DNA of 64,000 bases from the NCBI GenBank assembly GCA_013398175.1, contig VZRZ01004576.1:1487718-1551717 (forward strand), in the 5' to 3' direction. This stretch comes from Climacteris rufus (Eukaryota > Chordata > Aves > Passeriformes > Climacteridae). Under the pieces are notes generated by a model, which was given only the letters and a program-made list of their open reading frames with translations, ran no database searches and had not been told where the DNA came from. Shown here piece after piece: positions 11,213 to 23,182 of this stretch. Position 1 is the stretch's first letter. The number at the start of each line of letters is the position of its first letter. The translations under genes were made by a program, and so were the position numbers.

Positions 11213-11640
11213 AATCATAGAATTATTTGGATTGAAAGGGACCTAAAAGATCATCTAGTTCCAACCCTGTTGCCATAGGGACACCTTTCACTAGACAGAT
11301 TGCTCAGAGCCCCATCCAACCTGGCCCTGAACCCTTCCAGGGATGGGTTGTCAACAACTTCTCTGGGCAACCTGTTCCAGCAGAGTAAGGAATTTCTTCC
11401 CGTAATATCTAATCTAACACTACTCAGTTTGAAGCCATTTTCCCCTCTTCTGTCACTACATGCCTTTGTAATCCCTCTCCAGCCTTGTTGTAAGCCTCCA
11501 TTAGGTCCTGGAAGGTGCTCTAAGGTCTCACTGGAGCCTTCTCCAGGGTTAACAATCCCAACTCTCAGCCTGTCTTCACAGGAGAAGTGCTACAGCCCTC
11601 TGATCATCTCGGTGGCCCTTCTCAAAGGTGAGACAGTTGG
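11213..11640 (-). mobile_element. CR1 LINE, 3' fragment, minus strand
   Basis: Read on the + strand, it begins with AATCATAGAAT, the complement of the repeated CR1 3' tail (ATTCTATGATTCT type). It then continues with the typical 3' UTR and ORF2 end: GGACCT, CATCTAGTTCCAACC, AACCTGTTCCAG, and a region matching the ORF2 C-terminus in reverse. It is 5'-truncated at about 430 bp and cannot move. Confidence 0.92.
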
Positions 11641-14600
11641 GATTGCCTAGGTATGGTTTTTTTAGAAGATTAAAAAAAAAGATGGGTATTCCTGGAAACC
11701 TTCATATGGTGTGCATAGCCTGAGGAGTGAAGGAAGGAATTCAGTCTGTGCTTGATGTTCTTTTGATACTGTTTCACAGGTAATTACTATAATGATTTGT
11801 CCTTTCAATAGTCAAAAGCCATTTATGTTGTGAAACAAACCCCATCACTGTAGAACACCTTACAGTTAAGCAGCAGTGGCTAAACTTGCTATGTGAACTT
11901 TTTACTAAAGGTTTTTTTTATTATTGGTTTTGGGCAGAATTCAGTTTCTATCTGTGACTCTAGGAAGAATCTGATGTCCCTGTTAACACCTTGCACCAGA
12001 TGATGATAATTTCAGCACTTAGCTAACCTCTCTTGACTGTTTCTTAGACAAATCACCCCAACTTTGTCACATGTGTAAGCCTTCTACAGAGTTCATGGCT
12101 TAATTTTTGTGAGGCCTATAATAAAACTACATGATTCTGAAATCCTTTTTTAGCCAGTAGCTTGGGAAACCCATGGGCTAAACAGGAATTCCAAAGCAGC
12201 TTGTGTTCTCCTGCCAGTTTCTTCAGTATGGAGTGCTTTGTAAAGAGTCTTAAAGCTGTTACTGTACAAGTTGCATTTTACTGCCTGAAACTTTGCAGTT
12301 TCTGTACTTCGTTTCAAGTGTGGGTATAAAGTCTGTGTGAAGTTGCTGATTTGAAGCAATACAGGTTAAACAGTTGATTTAAATTATTGGTTATTGTAAG
12401 TGGTAGAAAAAGATTTCTGTTAAAAGATTGGTTCTCCTCAATTTGTAACCCTTAAAATACAGATCTGTGACTAGATACAGCTTTTTATATTATATTTGGT
12501 TCTTCCTTCTGACATAATAAAAATACACTGTATTCCCTTTTAAACAACTTTACAGCTTGTTAGACAGTTATTTAGATTGCTGATTTTTTTATATTATGAT
12601 GGTAGATATGCTGATTGGTATTTGTTTGGGTTTTTTTTCTCCTCACTTTGTGTCAAACTGCATTTTGCTAGTAATGAAATGCAACACTTTAAAGTTACAA
12701 GTTATGTAAAGTTATGCTGAATGTGCTACATACATAGGCAAAAAGTTAACAAATGTTATTAATTTAAAATTTACTGATTAAATAAATGAGATATCTTCTG
12801 TAGTTAGTGAGTTGTGCGGAGGTTTCTCGTCATTGTCTCCTTTTTTATACCAAACCAACTAGGTTTCAGGCTGTCATTTGTGATTGCTCTGTGCTAATGC
12901 TGCTGTCCTGAAAAAAAAAAAAAATCCCACAAACCACAAAAAACCCAGCTGTGCTTGCTCCAATACTTCTCACTGTGGCTGAAGAAAATACTCAGGTTAA
13001 ACATAATCAGGTAGTGCTAGATTATGTAAAATTGAAATCATGGTCATTTATGACATCATCCTCTTATAGCCTGGTTCCTACTTCTTTGTTAGGAATGAGT
13101 AAAACTCCTAATTTGTTAATTAGTATTGTATTAATTGCAAATTAATCAAAGAGTAATTGCTGTTAAATGGAATAAAACAATCCAGTACCTGCAAAAAAAC
13201 TATCAGCATTGTAAGTGATTTTATCAGTTCAGCACAAATGGATTCTACATGCTTTGTGGTAATTATTCTAGATTTTTGGTCCAGTTCTCATTAAAACTGT
13301 TTGACAGTTTCTTAACAGTAGATTATAGTACATTTAGGACTCAACATATGTTGTCATAATTTGAAACGTAACTAGAAATATTTTTCCTTTTAACTGCAAA
13401 TTCTTACTTGCTTACCTGAATTAGGCTCTTGCACTATAAATTGTACTCCTTTCCTATTTTAAGAGCTTTCTCCAATATTCTTGGCATTTCCTTGTCATTG
13501 ATGTCCTTCTATTTCTGTTTAGAATGTCTTATCAAAATGCCACCTTTTATTCAACTTCTGAATTTAGCTGCTTATGTTAAAACATGTCTACTCTGCTGAC
13601 AGAGGCCTCTCACCTTGGGACTAGTACCCAAGCCAGATGCCCCCAAATTTCTTTATGAGATGCCTCCCCTGAAATGAAAAGTTGCTGCACAGACCTACTG
13701 CATCTTAGAAGCTGAAGTGCAATACCTTGGAAAGAGGGCTGTGCCATTCCTGGAACAAAACGTCACAGGATCAAACAGAACCATGTTTTTCCTTCTGGGT
13801 TTATAAAGCTGTGTCTCTGCTAGCTCAAGGAGTTGTACTTTGTTCTGCAGAGTGAATGTCCTGAGTAGCTCTTGGGGGGCTTACCTGACTCCAGTTTCCA
13901 CCTGACAGGGTTTTCCTGTTCTCCTAGCCTTTAGTTATGACAACATTTGTGAGGGCATGCAGCAGTGGAGGTAAAAGTGTTTGTTGGTACCTTCATCTCA
14001 GCAGGACCAGGGAAGAGTCGCAGAAGCTTTGTGCTTCATTCCTGCTCCCTCTTGTTGGGACAATCCCAGCTGTCAGTTTGGGTAACATCAGATCCTTTTG
14101 AAGTTTAAATGGAAAACGTTCATGTCCCAAAATCCCTTTCAGCGACTCCTATGAAAGCATTCTGGGCTCTGATTTCAAATAAATGATAGATGGTTTAAGC
14201 TAGAATACCAATAAATTATGCTAAGCAAAATTGAAAGACTTGTCCCAGAGAAAGAGCCTGCAATTGTTCCAGCCCAATGCAAGCAGAAATGGTGCTTTTC
14301 TCCCTTGTAAAGTGTTGTGGGATTTATTAACTTGGTGAGAGAATTGGATATGATTCCAGGGCTCCAGATGACACCTGCCAGATGGAAGCTCATATTCTTA
14401 TTGTCTAAAAATGTTGGCGTTGATGGCATGGTGTTTGAGAATGCAATAACCTTTTGTGATGGATTTTCTTACAAGATGAAAGCTTTAGTAAGTGATCAAG
14501 TACTTCCATGCCTTGTAGTGTCTGCAAAATTATTTTAATCTGGTGAAAAGGTGGCCCTTCTGGGGATGGGATGGCAGAGTTTGGTTTCTTTCCTTCGTTG

Positions 14601-14867
14601 AGTGTACAAATTCCTCAGATTTGCTTAGGCCAGCAGAGGCATCATTGGCTTCTATATATGATTCCTCCTTCCCAAAAATATTATTCAGGTGCACTGCTCT
14701 GCACAGAGTTCCAATTTGAAGTGTATATGTAGTTCTGCTCAAAAATCTTTGTCAGAAAGGGCCTTGTAGAAATTCTTGTCAAAAGGGCCTTGTTGCCTGA
14801 CATAATAAGCAGGATCAACAATCAGGAAGTTCTGTCTTTATAAAGAAAAGGCATGTTAAAGAAACTT
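11641..14867. other. Intergenic sequence, no gene seen
   Basis: AT-rich DNA with an A-run at about 12911-12924 and AATAAA motifs at 12516 and 12781. No coding exon, RNA gene or mobile element was recognised. The part from about 13590 to 14060 is somewhat less AT-rich but shows no identifiable content. Confidence 0.6.
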
Positions 14868-15054
14868 AGAATCAAAGAATCATTTAGGTCGGAAAAGACC
14901 TTTAAGGTCATCAAGTCCAACCATTAACCCAGCACTGCCAAGTCCACTGCTAAACCATGTTCCTAAGTGTCACACATACACATCTTTTAAAACCCTCTAG
15001 GGATGGTGAATCTACTTCCCCTGGGCAGCCTGTTCCAATGGTTGACAAGTCTTC

Positions 15055-15093
<39 letters not shown>

Positions 15094-16830
15094 CCCAATA
15101 TCCAATCTAAATCTCCTCTAGTACAACTTGAAGCCATTTCTTCTTGTCCTGTCACTTGTTTGGGAAAAGAGACTGACCTCAACCTGGCCTTTCAGGCAGT
15201 TGTAGAGAGTGATAAAGTCCCCTCTGAGCCTCCTTTTTTCCAGGCTAAACAACCCCAGCTCCTCAGATGCTCCACATAGAACTTGTGCTCCAGACCCTTC
15301 CTCAGTTTTGTTGTCCTTCTCTGGACACACTCCAGCACCTTAATGTCCTCCTTGCAGTGAGGGGCCCAGAACTGGACACAGGATATGAGATGTGAGGCCT
15401 CACCAGTGCCAAATACAGAGGGACAATCACTGCCCTGGTCCTGCTGGTCACACTATTGCTGATACAAACCAGGATGCTCTTGGCCACCTGGGCACACACT
15501 GGCTCATGTTCAGCTGCTGTTGATCAGCACCACCGGGTGCTTTTACACCGGGCCACTCTCCAGCCACTCTGCCCCTGGCCTGTAGCTCTGCCTGGGGTTG
15601 TTGTGACCCAAGTGCAGGACCCAGCACTTTGCCTTGTTGAACCTCAGACTGCTGGCCGTGGCCCGTGGATCCAGCCTGTCCAGATCCTCCTGCAGAGCCT
15701 TCCTGCCCTCTGCAGATCAACACTCCTGCTCACCTTACTGTTGTCCATGAACTGACTGAGGGTGCCCTCGATCCCCTCATCTGGATCATCCATAAAGATG
15801 CTGAGCAGGACAGGCCCCAGTGCTGAGCCCTGGGGAACCTCTTGTGCCCAGCCACCAGCTGGATGTAGCACCATTCCCTACCACTCTCCGGGACCAGTCA
15901 TCCATCCAGTTTTTTACCCAATGAACAATGCATCTGTCCAAGCCATGAGCAGCTGAGTTCTCCAGAAGCATGCTCTGAGAAAGGGTGTCAAAGGCTTTGC
16001 TGAAGTCCAGGTGGACAAAATCCACAGCCTTTCCCTCTTCCACTAAGTGGGTCACCAGGCCATAGAAGAACAGGTTGGTGAAGTCATGCTGGCTGGGCCT
16101 AATCCCCTGGGTCAAATCCCCTGCACTTTCTGTGTAATGGTACTCAGGAGGAGCTGCTTACTAACCTTCCCCACCACCAAGATTAGACTGACAGTCCTGT
16201 AGTTTCCCAAATGCTTCCAACTCCTCTTGCAGATGAGTGTCACATTTGCTGACTTCCAGTCAACGGGGACCTCCCTGGTTAGCCAGGACTGCTGATAAAT
16301 CATGGATAGTGGCTTGGTGAGCATTCTCATCAGCTCCCTCTGTACCCTTGGATGGGGCTGGGATGGAGATGGGATGACCATCTGGCCCCCCAGACTTCTG
16401 TGTGTCTAAGAGGTGTAATAGGTTGCTGACCATTTCCTCTTGGATTATGGGAGCTTCATTCTGCTACCTGTCCTTGTCTTCCAGCTCAAGGGGCTAGATA
16501 CCCCACAAACAACTGGACTGACCACTAAAGACTGCAGCAAAGAAGGCATTAAGTGTCTTCTCAGCCTGAGCTCCAGCCAAAGCTCTTTGTTCAGCCAGGC
16601 TGGTTTTCCCCACTGGCTCATCTTTTGGCACACATCCTCTGCCTTTAAGATTACCCTGTTGAAAAATGTCCAGCCTTCCTGGACTCCTTTGTCCCTCAGG
16701 ACTCCCTCCCAAGGGATTATGTTAATCTGTCTCCTAAACAGGCCAAAGTCTGCTCTGTGGAAGTCCAAACTGCCATTCTGTTGACCCTCCTCCTTACTTC
16801 TCTGGGAATTGAAAACCATCGTTTTGTGAT
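14868..16830 (-). mobile_element. CR1 LINE, about 2 kb, minus strand, decayed reverse-transcriptase ORF2
   Basis: The longest CR1 copy here. On the minus strand the order is a linker region (16819-16445, with PWEGVLRDKGVQEGWTFF and PAWLNKELWLELR), the start of the reverse transcriptase (16381-16112, LSMIYQQSWLTREVPVDWK), the palm (16115-15786, VHLDFSKAFDT), the catalytic segment (15874-15644, VPQGSALGPVLL and then FMDN), the ORF2 C-terminus (15330-15118, GLFSLEKRRLRGDF) and the 3' UTR. The catalytic [Y/F]ADD motif is FMDN and the reading frame is broken between segments, so the enzyme is dead. The 5' part, including any ORF1, is missing. A 33-A run interrupts it at 15059-15091. Confidence 0.95.
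15059..15091. repeat. Poly-A tract inside the CR1 element
   Basis: 33 consecutive A on the + strand (T in the CR1 sense), located where CR1 copies normally have a short A/T-rich stretch near the end of ORF2. It looks like slippage expansion after insertion, not a retrotransposition tail, because the element continues on both sides. Confidence 0.9.
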
Positions 16831-17431
16831 CACTGTATCACAAGATAGGGTGTGGAGAGCATATGCAATGTAGTATCACACGAGTGCCAGTGGAGCACCA
16901 TTGCCCCTCCAGAGCAAAGACAAACTATGTCTATTTGGATGGAAGATGAACAAATCACCTTATCTAAGCTTGAAGGTATTTTAAATTCTAGAAATGAGAA
17001 TATTTGTTCACACATCTAAAGGCACATGTCTGCTCTGGAAAACTATAATGAAAAGAAGATGGTGGTAGCTTTTTTTCTTCTCAATAATTTCTAGATTTGA
17101 TTATTTCAATCAGGAATAGTCACTTTATTTTTCTAAGGAAGTCACTATTTCTTTATCCTATTTTTGTAGAATCCACCCTTCCCCTTTTGCTACCAACCCA
17201 GGACTCAGAATGAATCAGCAACATCTCCTTTCATGCTTTCTCCTGTTTCCTGCCTTTGCTTGCATACCTCTCCTGCAATAGCATTGCTGCTGCAGTTCCC
17301 TCCAGCTTGTCTCCCACTGCCCTGGCTCAGCGCTGATGTGTTGAACTGGTGTCCTCAGCACACACCTTGGACTGGGCTTACCAGTACTGCTGTGATGGCA
17401 GTGTTTATTTGCACTAACCCCGCAGATGGGT
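16831..17431. other. Intergenic sequence, nothing recognised
   Basis: No gene, repeat family or RNA was recognised. Confidence 0.55.
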
Positions 17432-17556
17432 ATAGACATATAGATAGAGATAGAAATGTAGAGACAGAGAGACAGATAGAGATAGAGAGACAGATAGAGA
17501 GACAGATAGATAGACAGATAGAGAGACAGAGAGAGAAAGAGAAAGAGAGATAGATA
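17432..17556. repeat. GATA/GACAGA microsatellite
   Basis: About 125 bp of interrupted GATA, GACA and GAGA units, ending in a GA-rich stretch. It is impure, so probably old. The open frame across it has a repetitive Arg/Gln/Ile/Asp composition and is not a gene. Confidence 0.93.
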
Positions 17557-18419
17557 ATGTATGTGGCTGTATGTGTGTATTTTTTTGTGGTGTCTTCTAA
17601 GAGGTGATTTTCCTCATTTTGTTCCAGGAGTGGGCAGAGGCTGTAGCATTTTCTACTGTTGTTTTGAATATGAATAATAGTGTTGTGCCTAAAAGAACAG
17701 TTTGTTCAAACAAGCATGAGGATTTTCTCATTTCAGACAGGAGCCCAGCTGGGGCTGTCTCCTGCAGCCTGCAGCAACATCTCCAATAACAAACACAGTG
17801 ACTTTCCCTTTCTTCCCTGATAGACCACTCAAAAAATAAGCCTTATTGGGAGGGAGATCAACAGTCAGTCTGCATTTTGAGGGTGTGAACAAACTTGCCA
17901 TTGTGATTCATTGTCAATATGTAAATATCTACCTGCTGTACAGTACCCTTCAGTGATACTTAGCTAAGGTTTCTTAAACTCTTCCTTTTTCTGAGTTTTG
18001 CAGGGAAAACCTGCTCAGTCTACACAGTTGTAAACCGAATTGGGATCAAAATGCTTTTTTGATCTGTCAACAACATGGCATTAAGCAGCAATCAGTGAAG
18101 TGTGGCTTTCAAGTAGTAATGCAACAAGTAAACCACCAGACTAGACACATTAATGTTAATATACAGCAGCAAATTTCTAAATGCTCTTTGCAACAGATGC
18201 AAAAGAGATTTCTGAAATGCTAAAAGTCTGCCCCTGTCTACACATGTGCATTGAGTTAATGCTTGTGAGCATCAACTTCGAAACAGATTCAGAAAAATAA
18301 AACCCTGTTTCCACTTGTAACCTTTCTGATTTGTGTTCTTGAATGTGGATTTTGGAGTTGACAAATCCCTGGTATTCAACTAATTGTGAGTTCATGAAAG
18401 AGGACAGAATAGAAGAGAG
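17557..18419. other. Intergenic sequence, nothing recognised
   Basis: No coding exon or repeat family was identified. Confidence 0.55.
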
Positions 18420-18655
18420 TAGGTTTAGATAAGATATTAAGAAAAAGATCTTAAGTGTGAGTGTGGTGAGGCACTGGAACAGAATGCTCTGAGAAGTTGT
18501 GGATGCCCCATCCCTGGAAGTGTTTAAGGCCAGGTTGGATGGAGCTCTGAGCAACCTGGTCTGGTGAAAGGTGTCCCTGTCTATGAGGAGGTGAGGAGTT
18601 GAAACTAGCTGATGTTTAAGATCCTTCAACCCGGGGCATTCTATGATTCTGTGAC
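18420..18655 (+). mobile_element. CR1 LINE, 3' end, plus strand
   Basis: It reads AGGCACTGGAACAGAATGCT, GTTGTGGATGCCCCATCCCT, GGAAGTGTTTAAGGCCAGGT, TGGATGGAGCTCTGAGCAAC and ends in ATTCTATGATTCTGTGA, the CR1 3' signature. About 240 bp, 5'-truncated, no coding capacity. Confidence 0.95.
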
Positions 18656-19560
18656 TTGAACAGAACAGTTATGCAGTGTTAAGCCCAGCATTATGCATGA
18701 CAAACTGATGCAGATCTGAGGGGTCCATCCAGGAGAGCATCTCTCTGCATTGCATGTCCCAGGCCCATCCAGGAGCCAGGGGCAGAGATGGACACAGCTA
18801 CAGCATCACTCTAGCAGGGACTGAAAGGCCCAGGTTGAACTGAGACATTCCCTGTGTCCTTGGCAGGAGATGGTGGGTGTCCCAGGGGAGGCCAGTCCCA
18901 GCCATTGAGACCTCTGAGCACCCCCAGGACCCTGACAGAAGCAAACCTGCACTGCTCGTGTAGAATTTCCTTTAGACATTGATTGTTGGCCACTTTGGAG
19001 ACAGAGGACTGGGCCAGGTGAACTTTACTGGATACTCTTGTTCTCAGCCTCTTATGTTTTGTTATGCTTTTTCAAGGGAATTATCTCAGGCATATCTAAA
19101 AATCAGTATAAGAAAAAAGATTCACAGGGAGATTAACAGGTATTGCTCACATAAAATATTTGCAGCCATTTACTTCCAAAACACATTCTGCTTCACACGG
19201 GGTGTTTGATCTTTGAGCCTCACTGGTATCAGAGATGTGGTGTTTTGCCATCCTGTGGAAACCCAGTCAAACTGGAAGAACACAGAGGATTTTTAAAAAT
19301 TGCACTTCACACACGTTTTTTGAAAATTTGTTCAAATGCTCAAACTGTCTAGAGACAATCCACAGATCTCATCCCCGTTGAAAGGTGCAGGCCTCCTTCC
19401 CACAAAGTGACAGAGAACACCTAGGATGAGACATGAGTCTCATACCTTCCATACCATACCATTCCATACCTTCTGGTGGTGCAGGGCTGGGAAGAAATAT
19501 CCCTAAAGATTTCTTTAGTGTGTACAGTTAGGGAAAGAAGGAGGTAGGAAGATAAATTGG
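18656..19560. other. Intergenic sequence with a moderately GC-rich block
   Basis: 18,690-18,930 is GC-richer and contains two imperfect CCATCCAGGAG units (about 18,724 and 18,767). I do not recognise it as a named repeat. A short CCATA-rich simple stretch lies at about 19,440-19,472. Confidence 0.5.
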
Positions 19561-19582
19561 AATGGAATCGAACAGAACAGGA

Positions 19583-19640
19583 ATAGAATAGAATAGAATA
19601 GAATAGAATAGAATAGAATAGAATAGAATAGAATAGAATA
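19583..19640. repeat. (AATAG)n pentanucleotide microsatellite at a CR1 tail
   Basis: About eleven nearly perfect AATAG units abut the 3' end of the minus-strand CR1 that follows. On the CR1 sense strand the unit is CTATT, plausibly grown from the ATTCTATG-type tail of the element. Confidence 0.93.
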
Positions 19641-20350
19641 GTTCTTTTGGAAGAGACCTAAAATGATCATCCAGTCCAACTGCCTGAGCAATTAAGACCC
19701 AACCAAAAGTTAAAGCAGGTTATGAAGGGCATTGTCCACATGCCTGTTAAACACTCACAGACATGGGGCACCAACCACCCCCCTAGGAAGCCTGTTCCAA
19801 TGTTTGACAAGCATTTTGGTAAACTAATGTTTCCTAATGTCCAGTCTGAAGTCCTCCCAGAGCAGCTTTGTACCGCCCCTATATGTTCTATTATTGAATC
19901 TCGGGAAGAAGGGACCAGCACCCCCACTCAGGAAGCTGTAGAGAGCAATGAGGTCTCCCCTGAGCCTTCTTCTCTCCAAACCAGGCAAACCCAGTGGCAA
20001 ACTCAGCCACCCTTCACAGGATGGCTACACCACAACCCTTTGAGCTCTGCCATTCAGCCTGTTCCTCACCCAGCACCATCTACCTGCTCATCTCACAGCT
20101 GGACATGTCCAGAAGGATGCTGTGAGGGACAGGAGGGAAAGCCTTAATAAAACCCAGAAAAACCACATCCACTAACATCCTTTCACTCATAGGCAGATGA
20201 CCTTGTCATAGAAGGATATCAAATTAGTTAAACAGGACTTTCCCTTTGTTGATTGTGTCTGATGATTGCATTGTTCTTTAAATGTCTGGCAATAGCTCCC
20301 AGCACGACCTTCTCCATAATTTTTCCAGGTACTGAATCAGCTTTGCACAT
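19641..20350 (-). mobile_element. CR1 LINE, 3' part with internal deletion, minus strand
   Basis: After the pentanucleotide array come GGAAGAGACC and ATCATCCAGTCCAACTG, the CR1 3' end in reverse, and later AAGCCTGTTCCAATG and GTAGAGAGCAATGAGGTCTC. From about 20,120 the sequence corresponds to a more upstream reverse-transcriptase portion (AACCCAGAAAAACCACATCC, CTTGTCATAGAAGGATATCA), so an internal stretch of ORF2 is missing. The far edge is approximate. Confidence 0.88.
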
Positions 20351-20903
20351 AGAGTTGCACACCAGTTCTACATTGCCACAGGAAAGGAACTGTTACAGAA
20401 AATTGTTTCTACCAGACCCTACTGTAATTCAGGGCTTTGTGTTCAGTGGATTGTTTTCCATCATTTGAAATTACTGACCTGAAAACAAAAATCTCTGCAG
20501 AAAAGAATGGTCTTGATATTCCAGAAAAGCATATATTGCTGAAATCATAGATACATAAAGAAATCTTCTTTGCATAGCAAAGAAACAGTACTTTTATTAA
20601 TTCATTTTTAATCCTATGAACAGAGTTACAGTTTGGATTTTCAGTTAATTTTCATGTATTTGACTAATTGGACATACAGCTGTAAAACTAGAAAGGATAA
20701 ATTCTTCACCAGGGCAAGGAAGGCAATCACATTATATGCTGAATCTTTAAACTTGATACATAAACAGTTGTACTAAGCCATAAATCCTGTGAAGGCAGTC
20801 AAATCAGAGATCCAAGGAAGAAACAGCATCTCTCCTTGTTGTCACAGACATTCTGCAGTTTTTGCAGGAACATCACTGTTACTGAGCAGCATTTCTGATT
20901 ATT

Positions 20904-20967
20904 CTGTATGATTCTCTGTATTGTAGCTGATTCATCTGTATGATCCTGTCTATTGTAGCTGATTAAT
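20904..20967. repeat. 32-bp tandem duplication, two copies
   Basis: 20904-20935 and 20936-20967 have equal length and differ at 4 positions. Both contain CTGTATGAT and ATTGTAGCTGATT. Confidence 0.88.
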
Positions 20968-21430
20968 CTGCAGGTTTGGATGCTGTTGCTAAATATTTCT
21001 TGATTTTGACAAGTCCCAGCATGGTTGATTTTCTAGTAAATGCAGCTCTCTGAATTCAGGATTTTATATCTGGCAACTACCCCCTTTCTCTCACTGCACT
21101 ATAAAATCTGACAAAGAAATAGGTCAGTGCAACTCTCTGGATAAGGAAATTTAAGGCAAGAGGTGCTACAAAGAGATACCACATCTGAGATGTATGTGAA
21201 GGTGAATAAAGAGTACTTGCTTCCTTAAGAAATAAGGAATTACAAATTTTGATTTTCAATATAATTCTCAATCATATCTGTCCCAGTAGACTAAATTGCA
21301 AATTTTCAAGTATTCTGTAACTGATGTTAGAAAGTCAGATATTATTTTCCCTTAATGACAACCAAAAGCCAGTTTAAACTGGATAACTACAGTTAACACA
21401 AATAAAATGGGAAAGTACTGAGAAATGCAT

Positions 21431-21476
21431 AATAGCTGTTCTCAGCTATTATGTTCTCTCAGTTATTATGTTCTCT
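21431..21476. repeat. 8-bp hairpin merging into a 17-bp tandem duplication
   Basis: AATAGCTG (21431-21438) and CAGCTATT (21443-21450) flank a TTCT loop. The right arm begins CAGCTATTATGTTCTCT (21443-21459), which is repeated with one change at 21460-21476. Confidence 0.85.
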
Positions 21477-21781
21477 ACAGAGAACAATAACACTCACCAC
21501 TGCAATATTGATTTGTATTGTCTTTTGCTGTCCCATAGGCAATAACAATTTCTCCTTAGTGTGCACATGCTATGGTCAGCAAGCTAAAAATACCTCTCAT
21601 TTTTGTGAACAATCCATTTCAAAAGAAGCCAAGAGAATGTCACCAATCAAGATAAATACAGACATGGAGGCTACTGTACAGCAGCCAATATGTTCACACA
21701 AGTTGGACTACAGGAAGCTGCTAAATGTATTTTTTTTTTCTTTCACTGTCTGCAATGCAAAGGCTGCTTGATCTTCTTTCC

Positions 21782-21813
21782 CCCACCTTTTAAATTGCCA
21801 ATCAAAAGGTGGG
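21782..21813. repeat. 10-bp inverted repeat, 12-nt loop
   Basis: CCCACCTTTT (21782-21791) and AAAAGGTGGG (21804-21813) are exact complements around AAATTGCCAATC. No flanking duplication was identified. Confidence 0.75.
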
Positions 21814-23059
21814 CAATGAATTGTGACATTGGTTTTCCCAGAACCACCAAAAGCTGTTTATACTAAAAGTATTGGGAAGGTGAAGAACTGAAAACCCATC
21901 TGCTCCTTCCATCACCGAGCACCACAAGAAGCTTGGACAGGACACAGCATTTCTGCTGAACAAAAACCAGGTGAAGCAGTGTGCAGGCAGCACGTTTCCA
22001 ATCACCTGAGAAATGCTTGTGTCCTGGCAGAGTTAATAATCATTGTATTAATGATCCACATGGAGGTGCTTTAAACTTTTGCTTTTATGGAATAATACAT
22101 GGTAGTTATTAAACAAATAACAGAATTTGTGTGCTTCCAATTGAAATTCTGTTTTCTCTGAACTGAAAGATGTACAGGAGGCATGTCTGTCATTATTCTG
22201 AACCTCACTGCTTAGAAAATGTATGCTATCCCCTCAATTTAGAAAAGAACCTAGTTAAATCTATCCTTTTTTTGAATGAATAGTTGAGTTACAGCTGGTT
22301 TTACTCCCTCAGGGGCAGCTGAAGACATAGTTGCTAGGTTTAAGCATTTCAACACCCGGTTAGATATAAGACATAATTTAAATATCTCAGGTGTTGCTGC
22401 ATTTATTTCAAATGCTGAGGCTAAATCAAGAAACCCTAAGCAAATTGTCATGGGTAACAGTGGTGGGGACTCAGTAGATGGCACTCCAGCCTGGGAGTCG
22501 TGTTTTTGCCTGCACCCAGCCCTGTCAGTCCCCAGCAGGTGGAGTGGCTGTGCCCAGTGCGGGCACCCACAGGGAGATGATGGGGAGCCACAGGAGACCT
22601 CTGGAAACACCTCCTTGTGCATGGTGTGAACGGCCTTGTGCTCTTGCAGGGAGTCAGTCATCCTTGTGCCATCCTGCTGTTGGCTCTTCCACGAGTTGCT
22701 TGGCTCAAGGGTCCCGAAGCTGTTGTGTTTCAACAGCAGATTGCTGCAGTCTGTTCCTCCCCTTTCAGAAAGGTGCTGATGCCTGGGGTGATGTTTGGGT
22801 TTCCCCACACAACTGCAAAGAATCCAAAGCCTGTGTGCTATGCTGCAATGAAATACCTTTTGTCTGCCTCTTAGGATGTGTTTTACAATTTGCCAGAATA
22901 CTAAGGATTAGGGTCAAACTAACAGTGTATTCTTTTTCCACGTTCAGTGCTCACACTGAACAATCTGCCAACATTCCAGGTGCCATATTCAAAATACTGT
23001 GCATCATCTTTCTGACAACCACTAATACTGAACTGTTCTTCAGGTGTATTGGCCCTTAT

Positions 23060-23182
23060 TCTGGGGGGTGACTTTGAAGAGTTGGAAGACAATGCTTTGA
23101 GCAACCTGGTAGGGGGATTGAATTAAATGATCCTTAGGGTCCCTTCCAGCCCAAACCATTCTGTGATTCTATGAATCTATGC
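23060..23182 (+). mobile_element. CR1 LINE, short 3' end, plus strand
   Basis: GAGCAACCTGGTAGGGGGAT, AGGGTCCCTTCCAGCCCAAA and CCATTCTGTGATTCTATGAA are the CR1 3' terminus. About 120 bp remain. Confidence 0.92.

Larger units (their letters stand above)
20351..23059. other. Intergenic sequence with small duplications and an inverted repeat
   Basis: No gene is supported. Notable local structures are a 32-bp imperfect tandem duplication (20904-20967), a 17-bp tandem duplication with an adjacent hairpin (21431-21476) and a 10-bp inverted repeat (21782-21813). The reading frames at 22,251-23,071 on both strands have no recognisable domain. Confidence 0.6.

Noticed and set aside
17233..17553. Frame with an Arg/Gln/Ile/Asp-rich tail
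   Set aside because: The tail is the translated GATA/GACA microsatellite.
22251..23071. Overlapping frames of 185 and 197 codons on opposite strands
   Set aside because: Both lack domains. Opposite long frames over the same GC-richer segment point to composition, not genes.
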